Source: Erigeron canadensis | Lineage: Eukaryota > Streptophyta > Magnoliopsida > Asterales > Asteraceae | DNA length: 64,000 nucleotides | NCBI RefSeq assembly: GCF_010389155.1 | Contig: NC_057768.1 | Location: 22,825,966-22,889,965 of the forward strand | Direction of reading: 5' to 3' | In this document: positions 23,679 to 37,159 of the stretch, piece by piece | Position numbering within the stretch: position 1 is the first letter of the stretch | Layout: every line of letters begins with the position of its first letter | Made by a program: the position numbers and the translations under genes | Notes under the pieces: generated by a model | What the model was told of the DNA's origin: nothing | What the model saw: the letters and a program-made list of their open reading frames with translations, nothing else | The model's database searches: none

Positions 23679-26615
23679 TTCGATTCATAACATCATTTCT
23701 TGTCTAAAATCGTTCATGACCCATTTCACACATCCAAGAACCCTAATCTTGACCTAATTACACTTTGAATCCGATTTTTATCAAGAGTTTGAGAGGTTAA
23801 GCTTAGAAACAAGTTTATAAATCTTAAATGATGAATTTGAGATGGATATACCTTACAAAAATCTTCCACAAAAGCTAAATTCCGGATTTGACCCGTTTTC
23901 GAATGAATCCTTGCACTATGAAACCCCAAATTTTGATATATTGTTATTATGATGACAAAGATGAAAACCCCTAACCAATTCTTGCTAGAAACAACTAATT
24001 TTGTGTATTAAATTTAGAGAGAGAGAGAGAGAGCTATGTGCAAGAGTTCTTGCAATAAGTGAGAGAGAGAAAAGAGATAGTGAAAGGAATTTGGTGGGTG
24101 GGAGGGGATTGAATGCAAGAGGATTAGGTTGGGTCTTGGGTATGGGTTGACCCATGGATAGTTCATTTACCTACTCAATCTAGTTACACCACAAGTTAGC
24201 AATCGACCATTACATTAACGACCATTCGATCTCATAAAACACCTTGAATATCATGCAAACACAACTTGACTAAAAACGATCATTATATATATATAAATGC
24301 ATATTCACCTTAAACACAATTAAATCATAGCCAAACTCGATCATATATAGAGTAAACGATCATCATTAATCAAATGTACACAAAACTAACGGGTCAACAA
24401 AAGTCAAATTTCTCGAATGTTACAGTTACTTATTGCATCATAACAATAATCTAAGAAATCCATAAATGAATCAACAACCTAAGGACAATACTATCTCACT
24501 AACATAAATTATAAATGTCTAATAAATAAGACAAAACTATGGCAATATAAAGTCTTCCTCAAGCAACTATCTACCCATGTCTCACTCTATGCAATCTTTA
24601 ATGACCAACCTGAGGAAACACAACATTTTCAACAAAACAATTGTCAGCTTAAAAAGCCGAGTAAGATAACCACATGTTTCATAAAGAGGTTGCCAATTAA
24701 ATCAATCTTATAAATATCATACGGATGTCAAGCATATAGCAATCATCACATATACCAATCGAATAACACAATAGGAAGATTATATTCCTACATGTGCCTA
24801 ACAACCTCAAATCATCTCGACAGTTATCGTTGTCAATCTCAATCATCAATAATAGGTTATGCCATTTTCAATCGTTAAGTAGTGACTTATGTCACAAGTA
24901 AATCAATCGCGGGTTGTGCGTAGGCGGTCATCCAACCATTCAAGGAACCTTGCACCTGACATGATGGGTAGTCCTTTCGGGATCCATCGGCATCGTTAAG
25001 GATAGGCATAACCAAATCCAGGAGAAAGCCGTTTAGAAAAGCATAGTGATCGGTCATAACCACCCGGTAAACTCAAGCAATCGTGACCATGTCGTAAGAG
25101 GCATCATGACTACCCCGTCCGACCAACCGCAGCACACCAGCCCCTCTTGGGACTAGCATGGGTTAAGCTTAACACTTTTCAACCATAAGTTTATACTCGA
25201 ATTTATCAACCGTATTTACCTTAAGGATTTATCAGCCGTTTCAATAGCATAGTTTTATCAATCATTTCAATCTCATCATTTTAGGGCCCCTATCGTGCAA
25301 CCGTGAATCATGACAATCCTACATGAGTCTAGTGTACTACATGTATAGGTCAATCAAATATATATCAAGCATGTAATCACAATCTCAATTAACCATGCAA
25401 ATCATAACAATATATCAACCGTAAACAATCGAGTCAAACATGTCAATCATCACAAGCTAAAGCATGCATTACATTAATAAATAAGTTAACTAAGGCATAG
25501 CATGCATCAAACCAACCATAAGCCCTCCCGAAATTCCCATAACTTAACAAGCGTATGAAAAGGGTTTTAACTATCGTTAATTATGAAAACTAAGTTCTTG
25601 TTGTGTTCCTTGTGTCAAAAAGGTAGTTATCTTACCTCAAAGCAAATGAGAATGCAACTTTACTTGTTACTCTGCAAACTTCAAAATACCTAGACCATTA
25701 AATAAATAAGACACTAGTATTAATAATTGATCCACCAAAACACATCCATGAATCTGAGATTAATATCATGAGATTAATATCATGATTAGTTACTATTTTC
25801 TTTTATAGAAACACCATCATAATCCTCAATTCGTATTGCTCATGTACACCATTGCCATTTTAAAACATGACTCACGATGGAACTGAGGTTATACCAACTC
25901 GCATATTAGGTCGAAACCATTAAGCTACCAACACGACCATTACTCCTGAATGACAAACTTTTATATGTAATACTTGAAACAAATCCCATAGATCGACAAA
26001 TAACCCTTTTAAAGTTTGAAAGGATTATTTATACTAAATTTGACTAGGCCATTATTTACATATTTATGATGGATACCATAATACGTCACCTAATATTGTG
26101 GATTAATATGGCAACCACAAACCAACAATTTTGGATTAAATCAGTATAAATATTTATTAGTGTCACAAGAAAAGCAGATGATGGATTTACATAAACGCAG
26201 TAGCAAGTCTCGAACAAATTACCCTGTACATCAAAGTTTACTACAAGTAGACTTAGTTACGTACTACTATACCTCCCAACTTATCGTTTTAGTTATTGGT
26301 TCTCGTATTTTATATTTAACCCTACGTAAATTTATATACTTGACTAGAGCCTAACCCATATGCGCATTTAAATGCAAGCCCAACTTTGTTATCATGTAGG
26401 AACACAAGTCCGACATTAGCTAAAAGCTTTCTTTCTTTTCTATAAGAGATACATATATTCTTCACCCAAAAATGCCTACTTACAATTTATTTACACACCT
26501 AAATAATTAACACTTAATCATTCTAGCCCATAATCAAAGCATAATAATTCCATCAACATTTACTCTAGATTATAATGTTAATTAATACAAATAAAATTTA
26601 GGATGTTACACCAAG

Positions 26616-26774
26616 TTCGACCATAATTCTCGTCCTCCCTAATTTTTGAGGGGCTGGACGTATACATTTATCATAAAAAATAAAAGTAAGTAAGTAACAT
26701 CAATGCTATCTTTCACGAGTTTTTGGGTCACAAAACCGTCCAGGTTCCATATAAAGTACAAAAGGACCTCCTGC
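26616..26774. other. Short spacer
   Basis: No feature recognised. Confidence 0.4.
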
Positions 26775-27187
26775 CACTGGCGGAACCAGAATCGAAAATA
26801 ACCTGTAGCACAATTATTTTTTCATACTAGTCTTGTATCGGCATAAAGTAATGATAACAACGATAACTAAAAAATTGTTACAACTTTTAGCAAACTTTTA
26901 CTGATTTTTGGCTATTTTTAATGGATTTTAAGAATTTTTGGCACTTTTAATAGTTTTTATTTATCATTTAGTTGTATTGATATATTTATATAAGTTTTAT
27001 AGATAGAAAAATGTTTTAAAATTTTAAAATTGGTTACATTGACCAGTACCCCATATTCATTTGACCTGTATCACAGTTAAAAATACTCCGTACATCATTT
27101 TTCGAAAAATTTAAACTACATGAATTTAGGCATTTAGCAAACCCGTAGCTCAGGCCACCCCTAAATAGTATGTGGTTCCGCCCCTAC
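26775..27187. mobile_element. hAT-like MITE with GGCGGAACCA inverted ends
   Basis: GGCGGAACCA at 26779-26788 is matched by its exact complement TGGTTCCGCC at 27173-27182. The interior is AT-rich with no coding frame. Ends of the form C..TGGCGGAACCAG are familiar from plant hAT-type elements. A clear target duplication was not found. Confidence 0.5.
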
Positions 27188-27204
27188 CTCCGGCCATCAA
27201 TGAA

Positions 27205-27525
27205 AATCAGACCTTTGACCTTTATATTCTGAGACAAGAGCGTTAACCACTATCCACCTTCAATGAATTTCCAAACACAACATCCATTTCTTTACAAACA
27301 CATTAGGAGTCCACTGTACCTCCTGAATGTCCTTTAGCCGAGGAAATTGCATACTCGAATTGATAATTACCCAATAGACTTTTTTGTGGACTCTCTGTCT
27401 ATCACCATCGGATATTACACGATATATATTCTATGCATACTTCTACTATAAGGTGAAAAACTCACACCTGACCTGGGTTCGAGTCCCGGCGAAGTTAAGG
27501 CATACCTTCGCCAATGTCACTGAAG
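27205..27525. mobile_element. SINE-like fragments with Pol III box motifs
   Basis: On the minus strand, 27210-27260 holds an A-box-like GTGGTTAACGCTCTTG, as in plant tRNA-derived SINEs. On the plus strand, GGGTTCGAGTCCCGGC at 27475-27490 is a strong B-box (GGTTCGANTCC). They point in opposite directions, so they are two fragments. Neither folds into a complete tRNA. Confidence 0.4.
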
Positions 27526-28100
27526 CTACTGGGGATCCGTAAAGAGTAGCCATATCCAGTGCGATCTCCTCATACTCAGGCGTCGCCTCAGATCCCATTT
27601 ATAAACTCTACAACTGCTCCGGTCACATTGCACCACCCTTAATTTAACGGGCCTTTTCCTAGTATATGAGGGTGGATTATTGGGGTATTTTTCCGGAAGT
27701 CTTGGGATACCCAGACATTCGTGTAATTGAGGAGTAAAGGCATGATTGTTTGTCATTATTGAAAAAAACTAAGGAATCTAAATGGATATGCTGAATTTTG
27801 GAGGAGCATGATGAGATGTAACCTAAGATCAGAATGCAATCTATGGTTTGGGAACTGCATTCTCTTTTTTGTTTGTAGTATATAGTATATTTTTTGTTGG
27901 TAGCTTACAACCAATTCCAACAAGACACACCCAACATTGGATTCAAACCTTTGAATGTATCTCTACCATGTTATAGATCCCATTTTTGTCGAGAAACTGC
28001 AATTAAAATGACAAGAGTTGGAAAGAAGTTATAATTCACATAACTAGTTTGTAACTAAAATGCTACCAAAAACAGGAAACAATCATATATACTATCCCAA
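27526..28100. other. Upstream region of the lectin receptor kinase
   Basis: No gene is supported. The minus-strand frame at 27526-27756 lies in the GC-richer sequence that continues from the SINE-like fragment. The promoter of the kinase must lie within this stretch, but no single box stands out. Confidence 0.4.
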
Positions 28101-30715
28101 ATGATCCAATCAGTCTCTTGTTACTTTGTGTTTGGTGTTCTTCGTTCACGCATGATCATGCTAATCCTAATTATGCTAATCGTTTTCCTTTCTTTCCCAA
28201 ATCTAGGATTTTGTCATGTCAATTTCTCGTATGCATCTTTTGATTCAAATAGTTGCAACAAAGATGGTGATTTTATCTGTATGGGATCGGTTGAATCAAG
28301 TAATGGGAGTTTACTCATAACTCCGGCCAATGGGCAGGAGAATCAAATTGGACGGCTTCTGTATAAGATTCCAGTCATTGCTTGGCCCGCTAGCTTTGTA
28401 ACTATTTTTACTATTAGAATCGTGGTTGATCCTCAGTCTAAAATGTCCGGTGATGGAATGGCGTTTGTCATTGCTCAAGATGATCAGCCTTCACCGCAAT
28501 TAAGTTATGGTTCTTATATGGGGATCCTTGGTCCTTCAGCACAATGTGAGTGACTTGATATATACATACATGATTATTGCTTACACATCTTTTTTATATT
28601 TTTATATATATCAGAGCGGTACCCACGCAATGTGACAACCCCTAATATATCGTGGAAGAACCCCATTATTAATATGGTGGTGGTGATAGCACAAATGGTT
28701 GGACATAACCATAAAGGAAAAACCAAACTCTTTTTTAGATAATTAAACATATAAACAGAATTGGAATAATATCTTGTCTAGGGCTATATGTGGTCTAAAT
28801 TTAAATCTTTTCAGGTGGAATTCCTCGCCAACTCGCGGTAGAGCTAGACACATACAAGAACGAGTTCGTGGGTGATCCTGATGGAAATCACATTGCAATC
28901 GACACTGTGAGTGTACAGGAACCGGTCAAGGTAAAGAGTCTAGGAAGTTTAGGGATTGATCTAAAGAGTGGAAGAGATATCACTGTGAATATATCATATG
29001 AAGGCTGGGGAAAAAATCTTCACATTTCGGTAGCATACACTGGAGAACCCCTAATCGATTTCATTAAGCAACACATTGTCATGAAAAAAACTGTACCGAA
29101 ACAAGTTTTCATTGGATTCACAGGTGCAACCGCCAGTAAACATCAATCTCATCATATTGTTAGCTGGAATTTCACATCATATGATCTGCCTGAAAAATCA
29201 CTCAAATCAGGTGTTGGCAGAGGCAAAATGAAGATCCTATTGCTGATCATTGTTCCTGTACTGTTCGCGCTTTTGCTTTTGATCGTGGCTATTCTTCCAC
29301 TTGCCATAAGAGCAATTAGGCTGAACAAAGAAAGAAAAGAAAGACATAGTGAAATTGAATGTTTATCGCGAAATGCAGCAAATGCCCCTAAAGTGTTTAA
29401 ATACAAAACACTTTTAAAGGCGACAAAAAACTTCAGCAAGCACAACTTACTAGGAACGGGTGGTTTTGGAAGCGTTTACAAAGGTCATTTATCGAATCCT
29501 TTGAAAATAATAGCTGTCAAAAAGGTTTCTGCAACATCAACTCAAGGTTTGCCCAACATATCAGTAGTACTTTGCAGCATAAAATCCTATATATGTGTTT
29601 GGCTTCTGGTTCAAATAAAACAAGTATTATAGAATAACAAAAAAAAAACAATAAAATTTAATTAACCGAAAACCGTTCTACATCATGAAACTCTTTGTGC
29701 ATCAGTGTATACAATGGTCAAGATTTTATCCTATTTGTTTTACTTTAATACATGTTTCACAATAACTAGTTCCTCGTGTGTATATATTATAGGTTTTTCT
29801 CAAGGTATGCCGGCTTTCTTCGTGTTGTATATGTATATACATGTATAACTTTTAGTTTATTTTGTAGGCGAGAAAGAGTATTTGGCTGAGATCTGCACGA
29901 TTGGACGATTAAGGCACAAAAACTTGGTACAATTAGAAGGTTGGTGTCACGATCGTGATCAACTCCTTCTTGTCTATGAGTACATGCCTAATGGTAGCCT
30001 CGATAAGTACATTGGGAAACCAATGCTCAACTGGGAACAACGTTACAACATTCTAGCAGGTTTAGCCTCGGTATTAGTCTACCTTCACGAAGAATGTGGT
30101 AGCCCGGTTGTTCACCGTGATGTAAAGCCAAACAACATAATGTTAGATTCCCACTTCAATGCACATTTAGGTGATTTTGGTCTGGCTAGGTTGATCCATA
30201 ATGATACATCGGTCACGACAATGGTTGCTGGGACGATAGGGTACCTAGCACCAGAAGTAAGTTACACGGGTAGGGCAACACCTGAATCCGATGTATATAG
30301 CTTTGGAATGGTGGTTGTAGAGGTTGTTTGTGGAAAAAGATCGAAAGGGATAATGGATGAGAACAGCCTTGTGGATTATGTATGGGAACTGCACGAAAAG
30401 GACGAGCTTCTGAGCTGCGTTGATCAGAGTTTGTATGGAAAATATGACCCGAATCAAGTGAGAAGGACTCTAATGGTTGGACTTGCTTGTTTGCATCCAG
30501 GGTCTAAATTTCGGCCAACTATGAGAAAAATTTCTCAGCTGTTTTTGAATCCTGATGAACCCATAATGAACTTGCCAAAATCGCGTCCTTTAGTGGTTAG
30601 TTTGTCTTTTAGCTCATTAACAACGCCCTCTGGTGAAGATAGCACCATGTCAATGCAATCCTTGCCTGATGAGATAACAATTACCAGGAACCCTTCATGT
30701 TCAGAAGAAACCTGA
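28101..30715 (+). CDS. L-type lectin receptor-like kinase
   Basis: Three exons (28101-28545, 28815-29546, 29868-30715; GT-AG introns) give 674 residues. Signal peptide about 1-38. The legume-lectin domain follows, with [12 protein letters not shown] (about 114-125) and [15 protein letters not shown] (157-174), the sugar/metal-binding regions. A membrane span is at about 289-313. The kinase domain has [11 protein letters not shown] (362-372), AVKK (catalytic Lys about 384), HRDVKPNN (His475-Asp477), DFGLAR (495-500) and APE (520-522), so it is an RD kinase with all key residues. It should sit in the plasma membrane and couple an extracellular ligand to phosphorylation; the ligand is unknown. 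An alternative start is the Met at residue 18, which would give a shorter signal peptide. It is tail-to-tail with IMPL1 (367 bp between stops). No breaks are seen, so it is probably functional. Confidence 0.93.
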
Positions 30716-31082
30716 AATTAATATATGTGTAGGGGGAAGTTTTATTTTTATTAGACTTTTGTGTTTTTGTTCTTTTTATTGGCAAATTGGTAACTTTCTA
30801 GCAAATTACTTGATTAATTGTGTTTGTTAGGTTATTAGGTCATCAGAAACTCATATTTGTAGGTTGTGAATAAATTTGTGGCCTATGGTGGGTATATACT
30901 ACAACAAAATTGGGCTAAGTTGAGAAGACTTATGTGTATTAAATCTCACGAAAAAGATGACTCAGAATAAGTGTGCTTATTGGATTATTGATTTGTGTAG
31001 CATAGGAGGATCAGAAAGCAAGTGTAAAACAAAAAGAAAAAAGAAAACTAGAACATATAGTGACAGCAATACGCGATGTTAA
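30716..31082. other. Convergent 3' regions of LecRLK and IMPL1
   Basis: The 367 bp between the two stop codons should hold both 3' UTRs. No other feature seen. Confidence 0.5.
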
Positions 31083-34000
31083 TTATACTTCTGTGTTATA
31101 ATCATCTGGCTTGTACCATAAAGAGAAGTCGATTCCCTTGCCTTTTAGTTCCTCTGTAGCAGGTCCAATTTTCTCTAGAAGCTGCATTTCAAAAGCAACA
31201 CTATTAGCATTTTCTACCACAAGTTATGTCAAGATCTTTGGGATAATTTGTCAAAGGATTGTTCATATTATTGCAATTAAGATAATGATGATTCGGGGAA
31301 ATGAACAACAAATGTTTTTTTTATGAAGGAAGAAATGAAAGGGCAAAAGGGAAAAAAACAAAAAAAAATTATATAAAAAAAATTTGTTTGGAATAAAATC
31401 AAATTTTTTTTGTACATGCACAACTATAAGACATACCTTAGAATGCAATACACCATTTGAAACCAATAGTGATCTGTCAAACACCGTAAAATTTCCACCA
31501 TCCATACGAGAAACTGCCCCGCCAGCTTCTTCAACTATCTGCTTAATCAAAAGTAGAAGGTAAACTTACAAGAGAGTAGTAGTATCTGCCACACAACTCT
31601 CTACTTTTAATTGACATAGCAGCATTCTTGATTAAAGTTCATGGTAAATAATCGGATAGACTGCTGCAGATATCTAGTGCAGCAAATGGAGCCTAAAACT
31701 TGTTAACCAAAAGCTACAATGCAACTTGACAACTAATATTAACAAGTAATTTAAATGCAAAATTGTTGGATTACTAGTTTTCTTTTTATTTATCCTTCTC
31801 TATTTTCCAATGCTGGTTGTTTTGTACTATCCATAAGAATCAAACAAGCAAATTAAAGTATAGACTTTGGATCGCATGTCCTGATAATAAGTAGCATTAC
31901 CAAAACACCAGCAGCCATATCCCAAGGTTTTAGACGATATTCCCAGTATGCTTCTACAATGCCAAGAGCAACGTGACACATATCTACAGCAGCTGCACCC
32001 AGTCTTCGCACACCCTAAAAAAAGCACAATGATAACTTTTACAGTTTTAGGTGTCAATTTTGACCCATTTGCTTATAACTGGATTAAATTGGGTTACAAT
32101 TATATGGTCAAAGAAAAACAGCTTAAAATGAAACGGGTCAAATGGGTTAAAATTGTCACAGTCGCCCAAAATGTACTATACATGCATAGACCTCCTAGCC
32201 TAATTTCATTCACAAAACTATATTATATCAGGTTTGCCACACTTAACATATATGTAAAACATTTTAGCAAACTTTTGACAAAATGTGTCCGTTTATGTGC
32301 CAGCTTTGACCTGTTAGCCAACTCGCTTTACCCGCCCATTTAGCAACCTCCAAGGTGCTTTTCGGTTTTTCAGACGGAAATGCCTTGAAGATCTTCTTTA
32401 GAATATAAACACCACGTAAGGTAGACAATAGTAACTCAAGCTTCACTATAACAGACCAAAATATGAAAGATATATGACTAATATACTCATGGTAATTACC
32501 CGGCTGATGTCAGTATATTCTTTGAATAAGTTCATGTTGGTAGCCCATGGATCATCATGTTCGTATCCAAACCCAGTCACAAGTAGAGATCGTGCAACCT
32601 ATGAGTTGTTGTAACACAGTTTATCAGAAATAAAAATTTTTAATACCAAACTGAAATGAAGCTTAACAGCAGTTGCATATTCAACAATTCTATTGTTATA
32701 AATATTTTGTCAAAAATAGAACTATACATAAGTCATAAGAGCATCAAGTATCGTGGTACCAGACGACGCCTGGCACCACATCAGTTTTCGATATTTTATC
32801 AATTTTACCCATGTTATCATTGCAAGACACCCCTATTAACTACTCCCTCTATCCCAATGTGATTGTCCACATTACCAATTTGGTTATCCCAAAATACTTG
32901 TCCACTTTCCCAAAAACACATTAGATATTCACTTTTTCATCTATTCACAATTTAAGTAAAATGATAACCAAATTTTATCACATAAAAGCTTACTTTATTA
33001 CACATATCTTAAAATGTAACTTTTTGTTGGTGTCCCATCTTTTTGAAATGAAAGGAGTGTGTAGGTGTGTAGGAAAAAATAAATGAAGATTAAGGGAGAG
33101 GCGGATTAGCGTAAGAAGACCAAAACCCCAAAAGTAATGCCAAACGGCTAGTATGGTCGCCGAGCAACGCCAGGCATGAAAGCCTGACAAAGCCAAGCAC
33201 CATGCATTGTCCCTCTAAGCGGACAAAACTCATCAGCAAAACATACAAAAAGAGAGTTATTTGTCCCTATTAAAGAGAAGCAATTCTCCTCTTATATACA
33301 TTCAAAGATAGCATGAAACCTTACATTGTCTGTCTGACTAACATGTATCTTTTGTCCATTACAGAATGCACCTCCACCTGAAACAGGTAAAAAAAACTCG
33401 TTATAGAAGTATCTGGATTCTGAAAGCAGAATTGTACGGAGTTTACAGGATGCTCTTGTTAAAATAATATATCCATACCAGAAACTGCAGAGAATGTTCG
33501 TGTGTTCCAGCACATGGCGCCTCCAACAAACTCCACCTGCCCATAATTTCACGTATGTGAAAACCCTTGGTTCTGATTATACACAATAATAGTTGACACA
33601 TGATCTTAGTCTTTTATCGATACACTTGTGAATAGTTTCTTTCTTCTTATCGACCATTTTTGAGTAAAACTGATAAGCTTTAAATAATGTTATCAACGGT
33701 GATGATGGGTTGCAGATCTGAAGTCTTCACTTAAAGAACTTCACACCAATGACTAAGAAGTCTCAAATATTTGAGATACTAGATCACAAAAGGCAATGAA
33801 ACGTCACCTTATACCAATTTACAAAAAATGTGCATCATTTAATGTTGCATACCTCACAACCAAACTAAAGTATCTCTCGTATATCTAAGTCATTAAACTT
33901 CGAAGTAAAACATGGATCATTTCATTATTACCACAGCAGCAGCAGCTGGCTTTCCTTTAAAGAGCACTCCAACTGAGACTGCAAAGCTGGGATATCCATG

Positions 34001-35197
34001 AGCAAAGTTTGTCGTCCCATCTAAATAAACATTATACGGGCATAGTGTGACTAACGATATGGAGATTGATGAACAACATCAACTCATATAGAGTACCAAA
34101 AAGCCACCTAATTTAACAATAAAAGCCACTATGATGCTAATTATACTAAATGAAAGACGTGTAAGTAAACACATACCCAACGGATCGATGCACCAAAGAT
34201 AATCAGAAGAGGAATCGCCAATCACCCCTCCCTCCTCTCCTAGAATAAGGTGATCCGGGAAATTCTTTCTCACAACACTAAGAATGGCCGCCTCACTCAT
34301 TTTATCTGTGCTGCAAGTAAATTACTCTTTTTTGTTATCCTAAAAAAAATAGATAAAACTATCTACATTACACGATAGCCGATACAAACAACATTATCAA
34401 TAATGAGGCAGTTTATGGTAAAAACTTATGATCTAGTCCTCCTATCCAACGGTTGTAGGGAATAAAAATCATTATATAGAAACTTATATAACAAAGTAAG
34501 ACAAAATTTATAAATCGAGAACAAGAAAGGAAGTCGAGAGAGGCGTACTCGGTAACCAAATCAGTGAGTCCTTTATAGCTAATATTCCTAGGCTTGCTTA
34601 CAGCTTCCATGACAACCTGAGATATCAATTAAAAAAATTAAAATAAAAAAACCAATAACTTATCTACAAACTACTAATATAGGGATGCTCTTATATTTCA
34701 CTTCACAATCTCTCAAGTTCAAAAAAATGATAAAAAAAAAAAAGATCATTCAAACTAATTTCTAGCAATTATTAGATAACTGCAATCATAGACACAGAAA
34801 CAAATTTTGATGTATCTAACCATCTATATATATATAATATGGGGGTAACCTGAGCACCGGTTTGGGCAGCAAGTTGAACATTTTGAAGAAGATGGTCAGA
34901 TGAAATAGTGGGACCAACTGTCTGGGCCCCAATTTTCGGATATGGGATTTCTGATACCACTTCAGCTGTTGCTGCTGCTTTTATAATTGTTTTGGAAGGT
35001 AAAAATGATAAGAATCTTGTTGATTTTGAAGAAAAACAGGTGCTGGGTTTGATGGTTGGAGGATGAATAAATGAATTGGGGGTTTTATTATTATTGAATT
35101 GTGTTGAACTATTATAAATTCTATTTTTTGATGTTGATAATGGTAATGACAATGATGATGGTGATGATGATGATGATGAGATTAGAGATGTTGTCAT
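31083..35197 (-). CDS. IMPL1: Plastid inositol monophosphatase-like phosphatase IMPL1
   Basis: Ten exons: 34850-35197, 34549-34616, 34177-34310, 33932-34020, 33479-33536, 33325-33377, 32500-32598, 31901-32014, 31437-31538, 31083-31181. All have GT-AG borders and all phases close, giving 387 residues (Arabidopsis IMPL1 is slightly shorter). The N-terminus (about 1-75) is Ser/Thr-rich and low in acidic residues, as for a plastid transit peptide. The IMPase metal and substrate motifs are intact: GEEGG (163-167), WCIDPLDGTTNF (178-189) and WDMAAG (314-319). In the family it is a Mg-dependent phosphatase acting on inositol phosphate and possibly galactose phosphates. The Ser run in residues 7-13 overlaps a (GAT)n-type repeat in the DNA (35150-35180). 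Intron 6 carries nested MITEs. Function by homology; substrate preference not visible. Confidence 0.94.
32739..33218. mobile_element. MITE pair nested in IMPL1 intron 6
   Basis: An inner Stowaway-like unit spans about 32843-33057: it starts CTCCCTCTATCCCAATGTG after TA and ends in a diverged ...GAAAGGAG. An outer unit may extend from about 32739 (AGAGCATCAAGTATCGTGG) to 33218 (complement GAGGGACAATGCATGGTGC), with degenerate inverted ends and matching GCCTGGC words further in. The inner call is better supported than the outer. Confidence 0.5.
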
Positions 35198-36960
35198 TGT
35201 GTTTTGGTTTCCGGTAATTGAGTTGTCCTGTTGAACGATTGTTTAGTACAGTATACTAATTGTTTTGTACTTTTGTTAACTAGAATGGGTGGGTGTGTAG
35301 GCGTGACTAGAAGATGATTGTAACGAATGCACATTTGATGACTAGAAGATTGACTAAGTATGTTTGTGACCGGACGAAGGTGTGAGTCTAAAAAGAACCA
35401 AACATTAAAAAAAAAAAAACAAACATTTCATTAACAGTTCATAAACCATTTGATGTCGTGTTTGTTTATCTAGTCTAGTGAATGAAAATTAACAAAAAGA
35501 AATTTGTTCATTTATGTTTATGAACCGTGATAGTATGTTTATGTTCGTGAATATAAATGAAATGTTTTGTTAGAACACTATGTGACAACTTATAAAGATC
35601 TAGTATAACCAATGAATTAATTTCGTGATCAAATATTAACTTATTGAGTAATTTAATTTGAATATTAATATAAAACTACATAATTATTAAAATATAATAA
35701 AATATAATATTATAATAAGGGAAAAGATAACATTTTACTCAAAATTCCTAACAAGGAAACATATTTAGGTTTCATATGTTAAAATGATTTTATTTCTAAA
35801 AATTTCTCAATAAAAATAATGTCGTTAGTTTTCATTGTGAGTCAACCGTTAAGTGCCATGTTAGCATATCATGTCAATAAAAAGCACGATTGGATATCTT
35901 ATGTGGCACGACATAAAGGTATATTGGTCCTTTTATTTCATATTTTTTTCCTCAAAATCAACCAATTTCTATAATTCTATATTAATTGAATCTATAAAAA
36001 AAAATTGTATAATAAACATAATAAAAAATCTATCATAACAATAAATAATCTGAACCAAACATAAAAGAAACTCAAACCAAAATAATCAAAATGAGTTTTA
36101 TCATTTTGACTAGCGTTACCCAAATGCGTTTTTCACTCCCGACTCAGATGAATCAAAACCATTGGACCACTGTTATCAATGATCTATATATACATATATA
36201 GAGATAGAGATAGAGACAGATCGGCTGATGATTGTGATAGAGTTGGCAACGGGAGTGATAGAAACGGCTAATGAAGAAGCCGTCAGGGAGGTGGAAGACT
36301 GTGGAGTTCGAGCAAATCCAACAAGTAGCCTAAATGGAGTTCGAGTAACTGGAGAAAGTTAGCGTATGGATTGATTAAGTTAGTGTATAGATCAATTTCA
36401 CCGCTTCTTTATTTCGCAACCATTGGTCAAGACTCAATATCAATCTCACCCAACCCAACATAAATAATATTTTTCTAGCCAATTCTGACCAACGTCTCGG
36501 TGTTGTTCCACCATTGTTGCCGCCAATAATAAAAATTTAGTAATTCCGTAGAATTAATCGAAAAGAGAGAGTTTTTATATCAAGATTAATTAAAAGTCAT
36601 CTACTTCGACTACATGACAATTATTAAATGCCTATTGTTCATACCATTCGCTTTCTCTACTTTTGGGGAATTCGATAAAGAGGCCTTGGACAAACTTTCA
36701 CGTATTAAGTCTATTTCTAGTATTCACTCATATAATGCTATGAGTGATACTTATATCTTTTATAGGCTATGTTTTTGTATTCAAAAAGGAATGGGAGCAC
36801 AACTTGTATTTAGGCTCCCATCCAACTTCATGTAAAATGTATCTTTTATATCGAATGGAATCATTATTATAAAGTAGTAATAATAATAATAATATAAAAT
36901 TTGAATAAACAGGTAAAATTTAGGATGAATTGACAACTAAGCTAAAATCTAATGTGACAA
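35198..36960. other. Gene-free spacer upstream of IMPL1
   Basis: The first few hundred bases should carry the IMPL1 promoter. The rest is AT-rich with a short (GATA)n-like stretch near 36200. The 73-codon frame at 36614-36835 has no recognisable domain. No gene is supported. Confidence 0.45.
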
Positions 36961-37159
36961 TTTTTTAGTATACTAAAAGACAATTGCTTTAATAAGTTAT
37001 CAACCAATCAAAGCTCTCGATTTTTTAAAGTTGTCATTTGTTTTCAATTTTGACTTTAATTAATATTTTTTGGTTTTTCATTCTAAATTAATACTTTTTA
37101 ACTAATAATTTCAATATTATAAATTAAAAAAAGCTAGTATCTATCCAATAGAATCTTAA

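Larger units (their letters stand above)
22215..24429. mobile_element. Nested LTR-like unit with GTTAC duplication and three tandem arrays
   Basis: The unit runs from TGTAACACCCCAAC at 22220 to CGAATGTTACA at 24424 (2205 bp). GTTAC flanks it on both sides (22215-22219, 24425-24429). It sits inside the older unit 22089-26610. Its interior has three consecutive arrays: GATC dyads (22651-22804), a 59-bp repeat (22807-23042) and paired TGTGGCAC dyads (23296-23566). A TATATAAA sequence follows at 23671 and a GA-rich run at 24018. No protein domain is present. Confidence 0.75.
22084..26615. mobile_element. LTR-like unit (probable solo LTR) with CCAAG duplication, interrupted
   Basis: The unit runs from TGTAACACCCGAC at 22089 to AGGATGTTACA at 26610. 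The same 5 bp, CCAAG, flanks both ends (22084-22088, 26611-26615). The TG...CA ends and 5-bp duplication fit LTR retrotransposon integration. A second such unit (22220-24424) is inserted 131 bp from its left end; without it this unit is about 2.3 kb. No gag or pol is present, so a solo LTR is the simplest reading. TGTAACACC starts are common in plant chromovirus LTRs, but the clade is not proven. Confidence 0.75.

Noticed and set aside
22089..26610. CRISPR-like reading of the regularly spaced repeats
   Set aside because: Repeats are inside a plant LTR-like unit, spacers are not unique, and no associated genes are present.
27475..27490. Possible tRNA gene (GGGTTCGAGTCCCGGC B-box)
   Set aside because: No cloverleaf arms can be paired around it; it is better read as a SINE fragment.
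29152..29445. Minus-strand frame within the lectin kinase gene
   Set aside because: It is antisense to the membrane-span and kinase region of an intact gene.
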